Origin: Lophium mytilinum
Lineage: Eukaryota > Ascomycota > Dothideomycetes > Mytilinidiales > Mytilinidiaceae
Direction of reading: 5' to 3'
NCBI GenBank assembly: GCA_010093605.1
Contig: MU004193.1
Span: 405,321 to 469,320 of the forward strand
DNA length: 64,000 nt
Every line of letters begins with the position of its first letter. Position 1 is the first letter of the stretch. Of this stretch, positions 46,590 to 58,606 are shown one piece after another. A program made the translations under genes and the position numbers. The notes beneath the pieces are model-generated. The model was not told the origin of the DNA, searched no databases, and saw only the letters and a program-made list of their open reading frames with translations.

Positions 46590-47555
46590 ATCTATATATC
46601 TAAACAGACAGATAGATAGATAGATAGATAGATAGAAAGATAGAATCTATCTATTTATGCAGATAGATAGATAGATAGATAGAAGTTATTCATCTATCTA
46701 TTAGTATATCTTAATAGATATTAGTTGAAAGACGTTCGTTTTAACAGCGTTGTAATAGTTATATAATATCTTGTTAAACTTACTATCTTCTAGTAAAACC
46801 CTTTAAACGTTGGCTAAATTACAAGTTATAGAGGGTATAATATAAGATAGATAAAAACTCCTTATAAATTACGAGAAATATATCTTTTGTATAGCTTAAT
46901 TAGGTTTAGATAGACAGGAATAGTAAATCTTAATGCTACTAGGTAGCTTTAGTTAAGTTGGTGTATTAAGGATAGATAGTATAGAACTTACGTTCATCCT
47001 TAATATTATAGAAAAAGGTACTAGATAGTAGTCTTTTTTCTAGTACCGCTAGTAAGAGATTCTAGCTTTTAATCTTATCTTTATCTTTTTCCTTATAATG
47101 AAATATACTCTTATTATAATAAGATATGCCCTTAATTCCTAATATTTCTTTTCTATTTCCTACTAAATTGTAATAATCTAGGCTTATTAGAGCGTATCCA
47201 GGTAATAATAGTAGAGAAGGGCTATCGCGCTTTTATTTAATGTTGGAATAAACAGATGAAGCTATAATTGCATGCGTGCGGGGTAATTTAATGTATTGGT
47301 TGCTTTTGTCGGAATAAAGGTGACGTTTTCGTTGACTTTTTATGTTTGTGCAGGGCAATTAGTATTTATTAATGCCATATTACTTTTTATTTAATTTGCG
47401 ATTAACTTAAACATTTTTAAGCTAGTATTATAATTCTAGGCTTGTCTTTCTAACTTATCTAACCACTGCAAACACCGGCTACATTTCTATTGCTAAGCCT
47501 ACAACAAGGTAGTCCTCTCTACAACCCATCTTATTAGATCACGCAACTACTTATT
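46191..47555. repeat. AT-rich degraded sequence with GATA microsatellites
   Basis: GATA/TAGA tracts occur at about 46405-46430 and 46525-46680, separated by AT-rich sequence with very few CA or TG dinucleotides. No gene is recognised. A 66-codon plus-strand frame at 46208-46408 has no recognisable content. Confidence 0.6.
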
Positions 47556-48725
47556 AGTGCAATGGTTTAGTGGACTGAAGTTCCAAGTCAAATTCACTGG
47601 TATGTACAACCGTCCTTACTTCAACATCACTGGTCAGCATGGTGACGGACTGGGCTTCTAGATAGGCACAGTGCGCCAAGCTTGCGTCGACTACTACGTT
47701 TCCAGCGGCCTCTATCCCAGTCACATCGTAATGGTCAGCTGTATCTTGAACAGCCTCGATGCGGGCACAACATCCACCTCTGCTAGTCACACTTATTTCC
47801 TAACTCTGTGGCCTGCGTTCATCAGCATCATCGTCGCGCTGGGGCCCGATGGCAGTCCGATTGCCTACGACAACCTCCTTTAGTTAGGTTTCTTCGCACT
47901 AACGAGCGGCTCCTTACCCGGCTGTAAGCCTCTCTCGCTAGCGCACCATTTTGAGACTGCGACGCTGAAAGAAGCCCGGAGGATATGCGAAAGCTGGCAC
48001 GACAGCGAGTCTAATCCACGAAAGAGCTCGAGAGGAGGTACCCTTAGAGCAGATAAGCATGCCTCTGAGAAAATCAACTTCGCGCTCGCCTTCGCTTGTA
48101 TAATTTTGTGGACTTGGTTTGTTTCGTGGTATCTAATCACTCTGCGCACAGCACTTTACTTTAGCGACGGTCTCCCCTCAAGTTGTGGTGCAATATGGTA
48201 CTTGGGGGCTGCCATTGTGTGCGAAGGGATATTTAAATTATCGCTCAACAACGTCGAGCTCTGGGAATCGACTCAGAATCATAGCCCGCCGCGGTCCACG
48301 GAGAACGCCCGCAACAAGAATACCCCTTCTGACCCTATCGAGCCCGCTCAGAATTCTGTCATCAAGAATCCAGACCCCCACCCGAATTTCACAAACGCTC
48401 CCCAGTTCTTCAAACGAGAACGCTTGAACGGGTTCCAGACATGGACTCGCATAGCACGCCTCCAGCTCACGCGCCAAAGTTACCGCATTCTAGTGCGGGC
48501 AAACGAACCGACTGTGCTTAAGTCCATTTTCCATTATTGCGCTCGTATGGGCCAAATGTCACTTTCTGTCTGGGGCTGCACGGTGCAGGGCAGCATTTTT
48601 TTTATGGAGACTCCAACTTATCTCAGGTGCCTCAGCCGCGTCTCCGAGTCATTTTTTGAGGCGTTACAACTCAATACAGTAAGGACCGCCCCACCACCCC
48701 CTTACCTACCGCCCTCAGCCCCCTA
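47556..48725 (+). pseudogene. Multi-pass membrane protein pseudogene (family unknown)
   Basis: One plus-strand frame is protein-like for about 390 codons but is cut by TAG at 47659-47661 and TAG at 47881-47883. Hydrophobic stretches are LTLWPAFISIIVALGPDG, FALAFACIILWTWFVSWYLI and GAIWYLGAAIVCEGIFKL, separated by polar loops. The C-terminal part (RMGQMSLSVWGCTVQGS) also looks coding. Base composition is ordinary, unlike the AT-rich flanks, so it is an island that escaped RIP. The 5' end dissolves into AT-rich sequence and no start ATG is evident. I do not recognise the family. Confidence 0.6.
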
Positions 48726-49332
48726 GCCCTCCTCCCTCCCGCCCTAAAAATCCTCTAAGACGCGTCTAAGGACTTTTAGGCGCCTGTTTAGTGCAAACTA
48801 GTCTATTTTTTATAGGTATACCTTTTTTAAATATTAACTATAAGGTAAATTTATTAGCCATAGTCTTAGTATTTAATATATTTTAATAATAAGTTTTTTC
48901 TCTACTATCTTTTAAGAGTTATACCTAGCTAGCTATAGTATTAAGGGTTAATATATAGCGTTAAAAATAAAAGTATATTTTTTTAAACTAGACTACCGGC
49001 CTTACCCCTCTATAAGAATCTATAAGAATTTCTTAGCACGCCTCTATACCTTTTAGTATGGGTTCTACTCTCTTAGAATTATAGCCGCGTTATAGTATAA
49101 CTAGACTTAGTATTAGATATAGGAGATAGAGTAGGAGATAGGCTAGCACTTTATAGTTATAGCAGGTTGTTTAGAGTTATATTAAGGGTTAATATATAGT
49201 ATTAAATACAGCCATTTTATTTATATAAGGCCGGCCGCTTATCCTTATAAACTGTGCCTAATTGTCCTTAGACGCTCTATAAGGAATTGCCCCATTATAT
49301 AAACTACTAAATTCTGCCGTGCACCGTCCGTG
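48726..49332. other. AT-rich degraded sequence
   Basis: TA-rich sequence with scattered degraded repeats (for example aagggttaatatatagcgttaaa at about 48943 and again near 49186). No gene is seen. Confidence 0.5.
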
Positions 49333-49592
49333 TGTAAATTCTATAATAGTATAAGCGTTATATCCTTATGCATAATAGGCTTAAAAGTCTTTAAACGGAA
49401 CGAAACCGTAAACGTTTAAACGTGATACAATAAACGTTAGATAATATTATAAGAACGTTAAAAAAACGTTTTATAATGCATTAAATGCTATATATATATA
49501 ACTCTGTTGCTGTTAATATAGAATAGAACTTAAGTAATATGATTCCTATCTATCTATCTATCTATTCTCCCATTAACTCTAAACCTTTGACA
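49333..49592 (-). mobile_element. Degraded LTR, copy C
   Basis: Minus-orientation copy of the A/B LTR family, ending in cctttgaca at 49592. Against copy B it differs almost entirely by C-to-T/G-to-A changes, for example gctgtcgatatag becoming gctgttaatatag and gaacccaagcaat becoming gaacttaagtaat. No target duplication is visible. Confidence 0.75.
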
Positions 49593-50242
49593 GGTTATAA
49601 GCACGGATTGCACCACGCAATCTATAGCTATATAAAGTACTAATAGGCAGGTTCTATCTTAAAATCAAGTAAATATTGATTGAAACCTTCTAAATTAACT
49701 AAATATTGGACAAAAACGCCGCCGTTTACTATTACTAGTATATAAACCTACTACACCACTGTATAAGTGGTTTTAAGCTCAAAACGAAGCCGAAATAGCT
49801 GAAACTAGCTGAAAATATAGCTGAAATTCAAGAAGATAAAGTTATCAACTATAAACCCGCCATACAACAGCTAGAATGTAATCTAGAATTGCAAATCCAT
49901 CACGAACAAAATTAAACTAAAGAAATATCACCTATTTATTATATCTATTAACACGAAGCTTCTATAAGCTTATACTACGTTATAAACTATGTAATTAACC
50001 TTCCAACCTCTATTATTTATTATATATTAAATCCAGATACTCCAGATTAGATTATAACCTTCTATCCTATTATCTCATCTAACACAAGATAAATCAATTA
50101 AAAATTAAAATATTTCTCTTTCTATCTATCTTTCTATTTATTAAATACATAGATAGATAGAACTCATTTATCTATCTATTCGCTAAATACATAGATAGAT
50201 AGAAATCTATCTATTTAATAAATATAGAGATAGATAGAAATC
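49593..50242. other. AT-rich sequence upstream of the Copia element
   Basis: AT-rich, with TAGA/TATC tracts from about 50125. It may include the leader of the Copia element below, but I could not identify its 5' LTR or primer-binding site. Confidence 0.4.
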
Positions 50243-50434
50243 TATCTATCTATTTGCCTAACGGGCTATCTATCTATTTGCCTAACGGGCTATCTATCTA
50301 TTTGCCTAAAGGGCTTTCTATCTATTTGCCTAACGGGCTATCTATCTATTTGCCTGACGGGCTATCTATCTATTTGCCTAACGGGCTATCTATCTATTTG
50401 CCTACCGGGCTATCTATCTATTTGCCTAACGGGC
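50243..50434 (+). repeat. 24-bp minisatellite, 8 units
   Basis: Eight head-to-tail units of tatctatctatttgcctaac + gggc with single-base variants. Because 24 is a multiple of 3 the array is open and reads LPNGLSIY repeatedly, but it abuts a degraded gag-like frame and is not itself a convincing gene. The TATC half is the same tetranucleotide found throughout the block. Confidence 0.9.
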
Positions 50435-50460
50435 TATCTATCTATCTATTTAATCTAAAA

Positions 50461-53400
50461 TGGATAAAATCAGTATTACTAAGCGTTAATCTAACTATAA
50501 AGTTTGGGCTCTAAGAGTACAATCTCTCTTAGTAGAAAAATAATGTAGTAATGCTATTAGTAGTACTACTACTATGCCTATTAATAAGGAATACGACGTA
50601 AAAGCATTAGCCACTATTAGGCTTACTATAGAGGACAGTCCTCTATTATAATTATAATATTCTGCTACTGTAATAGAAGCTTAGAAGCTACTAAAGAAGC
50701 TATATAGCCTAAAGGGCTTTAGTTCTAAGTTCCTTATTTATAAGGAGCTATTTAATACTGTTTTATTTAAGTTTTTAAGTATAGAAGATTACTTAAATAA
50801 GATAGCATAGTTGATAGATTAATTAAAAGCGGAAAAGCTTAAATTTCTAAATTAAGTTATTATAGCCTGGGTTTTAAATAGCCTAACGGACCCCTATAAT
50901 GGCTTTATAATAATAGTTACACAATTCTATAGGGAAAATTCATCTAATATTAAATTAGATGATTTATTCTCTAATTTAATAGATAAAGTAAGAAGATAAG
51001 AGTTTAAAGAGCACGAAACGGCTCTACTTAATAAGACTAAAAAGTTCTTGCCTAAAAATAAGAATAGAATAGAAAAACAGTACTATAAGAAGTGTAAAAC
51101 AGCTATATACCTTATAAAGGATTATTTCTATCTATTTCCTAAAAGGGCACTAAAGTGGTTTAGAACTGAAGAATATTTTAAACTACTAAAAGAAAATAAG
51201 GAAGAATCCTTAATTATAGAGGAATCTAACCCTAGATAGGACAATTTTAATATAGAACTAGATGCAACTAAAGTAATAGTATTTCTAGCATCCTATTATA
51301 CCCCTAATAACAAAGCTAATTATATATTAGACTCCGGGAGCACAAGCCATATAATAGTAGATAGAAATCTATTTACTACCTATAAGGAACAAGCTATTAT
51401 ATTAAATTAGGGAGAAAACAAAACTACAACCGCAGAAGGTGTAGGAAATATATAATTAAAACTAAATAGGAATATATTTATACTAGAAAAGTGCCTTTTT
51501 ATACCTAACTTTAGATATAATCTAATATCTATAAGTAAACTAGATTCTATAGGAATAAACGTTGCGTTTAAAAATAGAACGGCTGTTATATATAAGAATA
51601 ATACTATATTAGCAATAGTAATGCTTAAAAACTCTTTATATTTTATAAATATAGAAAATACAACGCTTTTTACAAACTAAATATATAAAGAGATAGATAA
51701 AAGCAATTTAATAAATACATATATAGATAGAAATAATCTATCTATTTAGCACTAAAGAATAGGCTATATAAGCTCTAGAAAGCTTAGTATAATACTAGGT
51801 ATAACTATAAAAGAACCTATATAATGCGAAGCCTTTATAAGAACTAAAATAATAAAAAATAAGAGAAGTAAGGAAATAATACTAAAAATAATAATTTCTT
51901 TATATGAAGTCTCTTTAGATTTAGCAGGGCTTATAAATCCATCTAGTTTAGGGGGTAATAAATACATTATCTTCTTTATAGATACAGCTTTAAGATATAT
52001 AGAATATAAACTATTAAAATCTAAAGATAAAGCTTATAACGCCTTTTTAGAATATAAAGCTAAGGCTAAGAATATAGGAGGTAAAAGAAAGATATAAATC
52101 TTTAAATCTATTAATGGGGGAGAATATATAAATAAGAAGTTTAAAACAACTCTTTTAAAAACGGGTATAACCCATTAATTCTTAAGCCCCTATACGCCGG
52201 AACAAAACAGTTTAATAGAGCGAATTCATTTAACTATATTTATTATAGTAAGGGCTCTATTATATATAGCTAATTTACCTTTTAATCTATAGGGAGAAGC
52301 TATAAATGCGGCCGTATATATATATAATAGAACGCTGCACTCTAGCTTAAAAGATAAAATGCTGTTTAAGCTATATTATAAAAGAAAAGCTAAAATAGAT
52401 AATATAAAAATCTTTGGCTCTACAGCCTATTATAAGGTTAAAACGTAAATAACTAAATTAGAACTAAGAGCTAAAAAGGCTATAGTATTAGGCTATAGTT
52501 CAAATGCGTATAGACTGTTAGATCTAGAAACTAAAAAGATCTTTTAGGTAAGAGATGTATCTATAATAGAAGGCTTCCTTAATAAAAGGAGTGAAAATAA
52601 CATTAATAAAAAGGGAAAACCCTTAGAATACGTTATTAATATAGAGCCACTAAAAGATAATACTATAAGCAATAATACTACAAGTAATAGTATAAGTAAT
52701 AATACTATAAGTAATACTATAAGTAATAATACTCTAAGTAGTAATAATTTAATAATAAATAAAAGCTCTAAAGATGAATTAGCTTTAGAACCATCTAGAA
52801 ATCTATCTATTTAAAGAAATACACAGAATCCAAATTTAATAAATAGATATATAGATAAAATTAATCATTAAATATATATATAGATAGAAACTAAACTTAA
52901 TTATCTATAAATATATACATAGATAATCTATCTAAAGATAAATTAGCCTTTATTATTAATAATAATAATAAGCCAAATATATATAAACAAGCTATAGAAT
53001 CTCTATATATTAATAAATAGAAAGAAGCTATATAAATAGAAATAGACCAGCTTAATAAGCAAAATACCTAGGAGTTAGTAGACTTACTAGTAAATAGAAA
53101 TGCGTTAAAAGGACGCTAGGTCTATGGAATTAAAACTAATATAGATAATAATATATCTAAATATAAGGCAAGATAGGTAGTAAAACGTTTTAGCTAAACT
53201 TACGGTATAGATTAAAAAGAAACCTTTATAAATACCTGCCGCCGATAAGTATATAGGCTATTACTTATAATAGCTACTTATTATAACTGGGAAGTAATAT
53301 AATAGGACTTTAAAAATATATTTACACTTGCAGATTTAGATAAAGAACTATACGTAGAACAACTATATAGTTTTAGTAAAGATAATAAAGTCTATAAACT

Positions 53401-54511
53401 AAATAAAGCCTTATACAGCTTAAAATAATTACCTAGATAGTAGTATTTACATCTAGCTACTTATCTAGAAAAGTATAGTTTTAAAAGTACTATTATAGAC
53501 TAAGCAGTATTTAAAAATACGCAATTAAATATAATAATAGTCTACTACGTAGATAATTTATTAGTATTTGGCCTAAATATAAAAGATATAGAAAATCTAT
53601 AATAAAAACTAAGCAAAGACTTAGAATTAATAAATCTAGGCCCTATATCCTATTTTCTAGGCATGGAAAAAACCCGTAATAGAAAGGAAAGAACCCTATT
53701 ATTAAGCTAGAAAAGGTATACAAAAAGTCTATTAAAAAGATTCAATAAAGAGAAACTAAATCCCGTTTCTATACCAGGAGAAATAGATATAAAACTAGAG
53801 AAAAATAATAAGTAGGCATTAAAAGCGGATATAAAACTATACTAATAATAAGTTAAAAGTTATATCTATCTATCTATAAAAACAAGACTAGATATTGCCT
53901 ATAGCGTAAATCTATGCGCTCGTTTTATATCTAATTCTAGTCCTATTTACTTTAAAGCCTTGAAAAGGATATAGAAATACTTATTATATAAGCCTACGCA
54001 AGGAATAAGCGTTAAATTTTCTTCTAATAATCCTGCACCTTATATATTAGGCTATTCCAATGCAGATCATGGGGGTAATATAATAGGAAGAAAATCTACT
54101 ACAGAATATTACTTTTCCTATAGAAAAACACCTATTAGCTGGAGTAGTAAACTACAGAAATCTATAGCACTATCTAATTACAAATCTAAATATATAGCAT
54201 TAAAAGAAACTATAAAAGAATATATATACTTTATAAGTATATTAAAACAACTTAATATTAAAAATAAAGAAGATTTCTATCTATTTACGGATAGTTAGTC
54301 AGCTATAGAATTAGCTAATAATCCTGAACATCACTTAAAACCTAAACATATTAATATATAGTATTACTTTATAAGAGAGAATGTTTAAAACGGCTTAATA
54401 AAGCTAGCTTACCTTAATATAAAGGAACAAATAGCTGATATATTCACTAAGCCATTAGTAGGAAGTAGTTTTACTAAAATAGTAGACTATATAAGATTAG
54501 GCACTAAATGA
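50461..54511 (+). mobile_element. Ty1/Copia retrotransposon coding region, RIP-degraded
   Basis: Remnant of a Copia-type polyprotein, in order: gag-like start (YKVWALRVQSLL at about 50490), a degraded zinc-knuckle region (about 51070), protease DSGS motif (about 51330), integrase core ending SPYTPEQNSLIERIH (about 52180-52230), reverse transcriptase with a YVDN active-site box (about 53550), and an RNase H region to about 54511. The frame is broken by dozens of TAA/TAG codons, mostly at positions where Gln or Trp is expected, so it cannot be expressed. Composition is extremely TA-rich. I could not match flanking LTRs to this coding region; a purine-rich tract near 55090 (agaggggggcg) might mark its 3' end. 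Confidence 0.85.
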
Positions 54512-54529
54512 CTATAAAAGTATAGATAA

Positions 54530-54667
54530 AAATCTATCTATATAGATACATAGATACATAGATATATAGATGCATAGATACATAGATACATAGATACATA
54601 GATACATAGATACATAGATACATAGATAAAACTCTATTGCGCAAATACATAGATACATAGATTCTAC

Positions 54668-54731
<64 letters not shown>

Positions 54732-54770
54732 ATATCTATCTATCTATCTATCTATCTACTAGTAAGTATA
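54530..54770 (+). repeat. TATC / ATAGATAC microsatellite tracts
   Basis: Repeats of agatacat at about 54540-54625, then about 25 TATC units at about 54660-54757 with one interruption, immediately after the Copia coding region. Confidence 0.9.
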
Positions 54771-55429
54771 TACTAATAAGTATATAGCTTATTAGTAGTA
54801 GGCATAAATAGTAGTATTTATTAATAAAGTATAATATATAAAAAGTGCATTGGTACCTATCTACCCTATTGAGTACCTCTATACTCCACTCTTATCTAAT
54901 CTTCTAATTAGCTTAGAGACTAAACTGGTAGCTCTATTTTACTTGCTTAGTTTGCTTATAAATTTTAAAGGCTCTCCTTAAAACTTAACTATATAGTCTA
55001 ATTTATTATATACCAATTTTTACCCTCTACTACAATACGAACTGTGGCCGACTAGCAGGTATATAAACATGCAGTACTAGAGTCTAGAGGGGGGCGTAGC
55101 TTATTATAAAGAAGCTATATTAAGAGATAGTAATTACATCCTTATAGCGCTAGGTGTAGCAGAGTACAAAGTAATATTTTATTTAGCCTATTCCCTCCCT
55201 TATACATTTATAGTCTTATAGATATGTACATTATTATAGATGATAAAGGTTAAGATAGACAGGAGTGGAGGTATAGAGCGGTTAATCTAGAGTAAAAAGA
55301 GGCTTTGTGAATAATGGCCGGTATAGACAGTTAACCTCGCAAATAGTAGCTATAAATAGTAACTAGAAGTAGAGTAGGTGCAGTTGCAGTTATACACAGC
55401 ATTCTGCTTCAGATTGGTCTTTCCCTTCG
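54771..55429. other. AT-rich right edge of the transposon block
   Basis: TA-rich, CA/TG-poor sequence that shifts abruptly to ordinary composition near 55380, just past the stop of the Zn2Cys6 gene. It contains the G-run agaggggggcg at about 55090. No gene is seen. Confidence 0.5.
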
Positions 55430-57787
55430 TCATGCATTCGGCCCTTGCACCTGAAAATTGTGAAGTAAACTTTCCCACTGCTGGTCAAACTCCATGGGTG
55501 CGAATGTAGAAGAAGACAGTGGATCGAAAGGTTGACTGAAGTCAAACGTGGAGGCAATTCCATCTCCTCCCCATAGTGGCTCTATAGGTTTCTCAAATTC
55601 CCCAAGGCTAGTAGCTATATCGTCCATAGAAAGGCCATCTTCTGGCCGTGGTTTAGAGTGTGGTACTCCTGCTTGTAGAGGTCTTTGAGCGCGGAGCATC
55701 TGAATGAAATGAGGATCGTCCTGCTCAGAATCCGATCGTTCCTCTTTGAAGGCTTCCCAGGCTTTGATAGTCAAGTTGCCGATTGCAAACAGAAGCGGCC
55801 GTTTCGGTCCGTCCCTAATGAACTCTGGATGAAATTCGTATGTCAATTCGAGCTGCCGCCAAGCCTCATGGTCACCTTCTCGACCTCTACGGCGCAATTC
55901 TTGCAGGAGATAAATACACGCCTTCCACTGAAAGTGTGTATTCACATGCCACGCAAATCCCTTGACACCCTTTTGTGTATATGCTAGATTCTGATACGAG
56001 ATGATTCGCAGACAGTTGCCGAACAACATGTCCTTCTCCCACTGTGGCATGCTCGCGCCGTCGTCATCATGTTGATAAGGATTGTGGGCCACAAACCTCA
56101 TCGTGCAGATAACAGCCTTGCCAAGGAATGCGCACATGAAGTGCCATGGTATTGATTCGTCACAGTGTCTCAAGAACTTTCGCTCGAGGAGTTCTTCAAA
56201 CTCATCGATGGCCTTGTCTTTGCGCTCATTCGGAATGGTATTGCCGCTCAGTCGACCCCAGCTCCCATCAAAGGTGGTCTTAGGCGCAGAGCGTCGGAGG
56301 AAGTCTCCCACATGACTTCGAAGTAAGAAGAACATCATTTCCGTCGGCCCATCGTGCTCCTTCGGGAGTTCCTTCATGTCGGGGAATAGATCGCTATCAT
56401 TCAGGTTTGCAGGCATTTTAGTATCGCCGATAGTCATGACGGTGCCTGTCCCAGCAAGCTTTTCGGCGTAGCCATCGTGTCCAACAATTTGCCACCAGAG
56501 TCTTCTTCGCATTTCTGTTTCAAACGCAGGCAAGCCGAGGGTATCACCGTCGCGATGAAGGCCGTTCCGTTGTCCAAGTCGACTCGCTACCCCCGTCAGG
56601 ATCCACAGCGCTTTAGCGTCATAGCCGTTCAAAGAAATCTACCAGATAGCGTCAGCTTATTGGCCGTTCAAGGAGCGCATTGTGATCCTTCAGAGCACTG
56701 CAACCGAAGCGATTCTTCCATAATGTCTTAGGTTGGGTGTGATTGTGCAAAGCAAGAAAGGATTGAATCATAATCGAAGGAACGGCACTTCGGTGATAGC
56801 AAGACGACAACTTACCAGATAGAGTACAAATGCCTGGAGTACCACAATATCACTAGATTTGAGCAAGCCCGCGTTTACGAGGGCCTGGCGTGATCCTGTT
56901 CGGAATCTTCTGACACAGGCAACTTTCGACTGACCTAATATAGCATCGCACTCCGAATCGTCCAGTGTATTGATTGCGCAACAGTATATTGAAAATAACA
57001 AAGCCTCCAGATTTCTCGGCAAAGCTACAAGATTGCCGATTGAATTAAGGAGAGACTGTTGGACAGTTGGACTGTGAAGGACCTTTACAAGAGGGTGAAC
57101 ATTGTCTAGATAGACTTGCCAGAGCCTGAAAATCTGTACAGGTTGAGGATGAAAATGGTGAAGAGAGCCGCTGGGACGAGGGAAGCCCAAGATCATGTCG
57201 TCCACTTCAGAGAAGAATTCTGGCGTGGAATATTCGGTGCCTTCTGGTTCCTCGTCGCCTGACGAGTCTTGGAGCAAAGCTGCTGGATCTCGAAATTCGC
57301 CTTTCAGGCTCGTCCATAAATTATTCTCAAGGTACCTTGACTTGCCGTCTTCGACCACGAATAGGCCTTGATCAACTCGTGACGCTTCGGCGTTGCCGTC
57401 AAACAGAGTATCATCAGCGCCATTCCCAGCTGGAGATGCAAAGCCTCCACCCTGAAGTAGATGGCTTGCATCTCCATTAGCTACATCCGCGGGATTGACT
57501 CCAAGCCTTCTAAGAGCCGCCTCATATAACTTGATCCTTGTAGTGATATCCACTTCCTGCCCTCTTTTCTTCCTTCGACGAGGTGGGGGCGGGGCTCGAT
57601 AATCGCATCGGACGCGAGCTTTGTTGCAATTGGAACAGCCGCGAGGGTTCTTGTCGCACTTGACTTTGCGTTGTGAGCACGTAACGCAAGAAAAGCTCTT
57701 CTGCACGGCAGGTGTATGGGGATTGGTTGATGGCGACGTCGAAGAGGTCATGGGTGGAGACGGGAGAGATGCGTCCAGCGTCTCCAT
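55430..57787 (-). CDS. Zn2Cys6 fungal transcription factor with Fungal_trans domain
   Basis: Nuclear regulator, 726 aa, from exons 57787-56816 and 56638-55430 (177-nt intron, GTAAGT donor). The Zn2Cys6 binuclear cluster is complete at residues 34-61 (CVTCSQRKVKCDKNPRGC then SNCNKARVRC). A Pro/Arg/Lys-rich linker (PPPRRRKKRGQ) and a short coiled-coil (RIKLYEAALRRLG) follow. The middle-homology domain starts near residue 220 (IFRLWQVYLDNVHPLVKVLH) and includes ILTGVASRLGQRNGLHRDG and FETEMRRRLWWQI, joined exactly across the intron. It lies 13 kb from the PKS on the far side of the transposon block. It could be a cluster regulator displaced by insertions or an unrelated neighbour; nothing in the sequence decides. 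Confidence 0.92.
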
Positions 57788-58606
57788 TTTCGATTGAGTT
57801 GCCTCGTAGCTGAAATGTCGAGGTTAGTAGATTAGCGTTATATATGCGCAGTATTCTCCATGCACTTGTCCGTTGTAAGACCTGCAGTATCGGTTGCGGA
57901 GGCTTGCTTATGTCTGGATTTAGGCAGTAGTTTTCAGGGCCTATCCCTTAGTTGTAGAGAGCGCACTCGGGATATTGTTGAAGGAGCGTCGTCAATTCAA
58001 ACACCGTAACACAGTCGTGACCAACATCCCTCATCGAAGATTGTGACAGGCGTGGACTCTCTGTCGCTCTGCTGTCGTTACGGAGTGGACAAAGGCGGCG
58101 TCGGAGATGTTGTAGCGGCATCCCCGACAATCTGCCTCGAGCTTCATGACGTCTATTGCTACATCCGCGCAATCAACACACGGCTAGCTACGGGCAACGG
58201 AATTCATCTGATTAATGAAGACTTCACGTTCAACTAACGGATTTACGGCTAAATCTGATCGCGAAGAAACATTCTGTCTTCAGTAGATTGGAGAACGTCC
58301 AATGGAGACTGATATTCTGTAACCCATGTGACCCTAGCGATGAGATAAATACACAACTAAATAGCAATCAAGAAACCTGTACCGTTTGACCATCCCTAGT
58401 GCAGCTCGCCATTCAGCTATGCAAACCCGAGTGCGAACAATGAATGCACTTTCCCAGCAATAATCACGCCAAATGAGAGCCGAATCGGGCCCACCCTGAG
58501 AATAAAGAGCAACAGCATAAGCTACGCAGTGTCATCCAAACTCAGGTATCAAATGCACATGAGGTCCCTGACAGAACGTCAAGCGGCTTCCGTGACTCTG
58601 AATGTC
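57788..58606. other. Intergenic between Zn2Cys6 gene and protease
   Basis: The promoter of the Zn2Cys6 gene and the 3' flank of the protease. Only open frames under 75 codons are present, without recognisable content. Confidence 0.5.

Noticed and set aside
50243-50434. CRISPR-like regular repeat
   Set aside because: Units are directly adjacent with no spacers, and the sequence is eukaryotic.
50254-50514. Open frame of eight LPNGLSIY repeats
   Set aside because: It is the translation of a 24-bp minisatellite whose length is a multiple of 3; no start context or non-repeat protein is attached.
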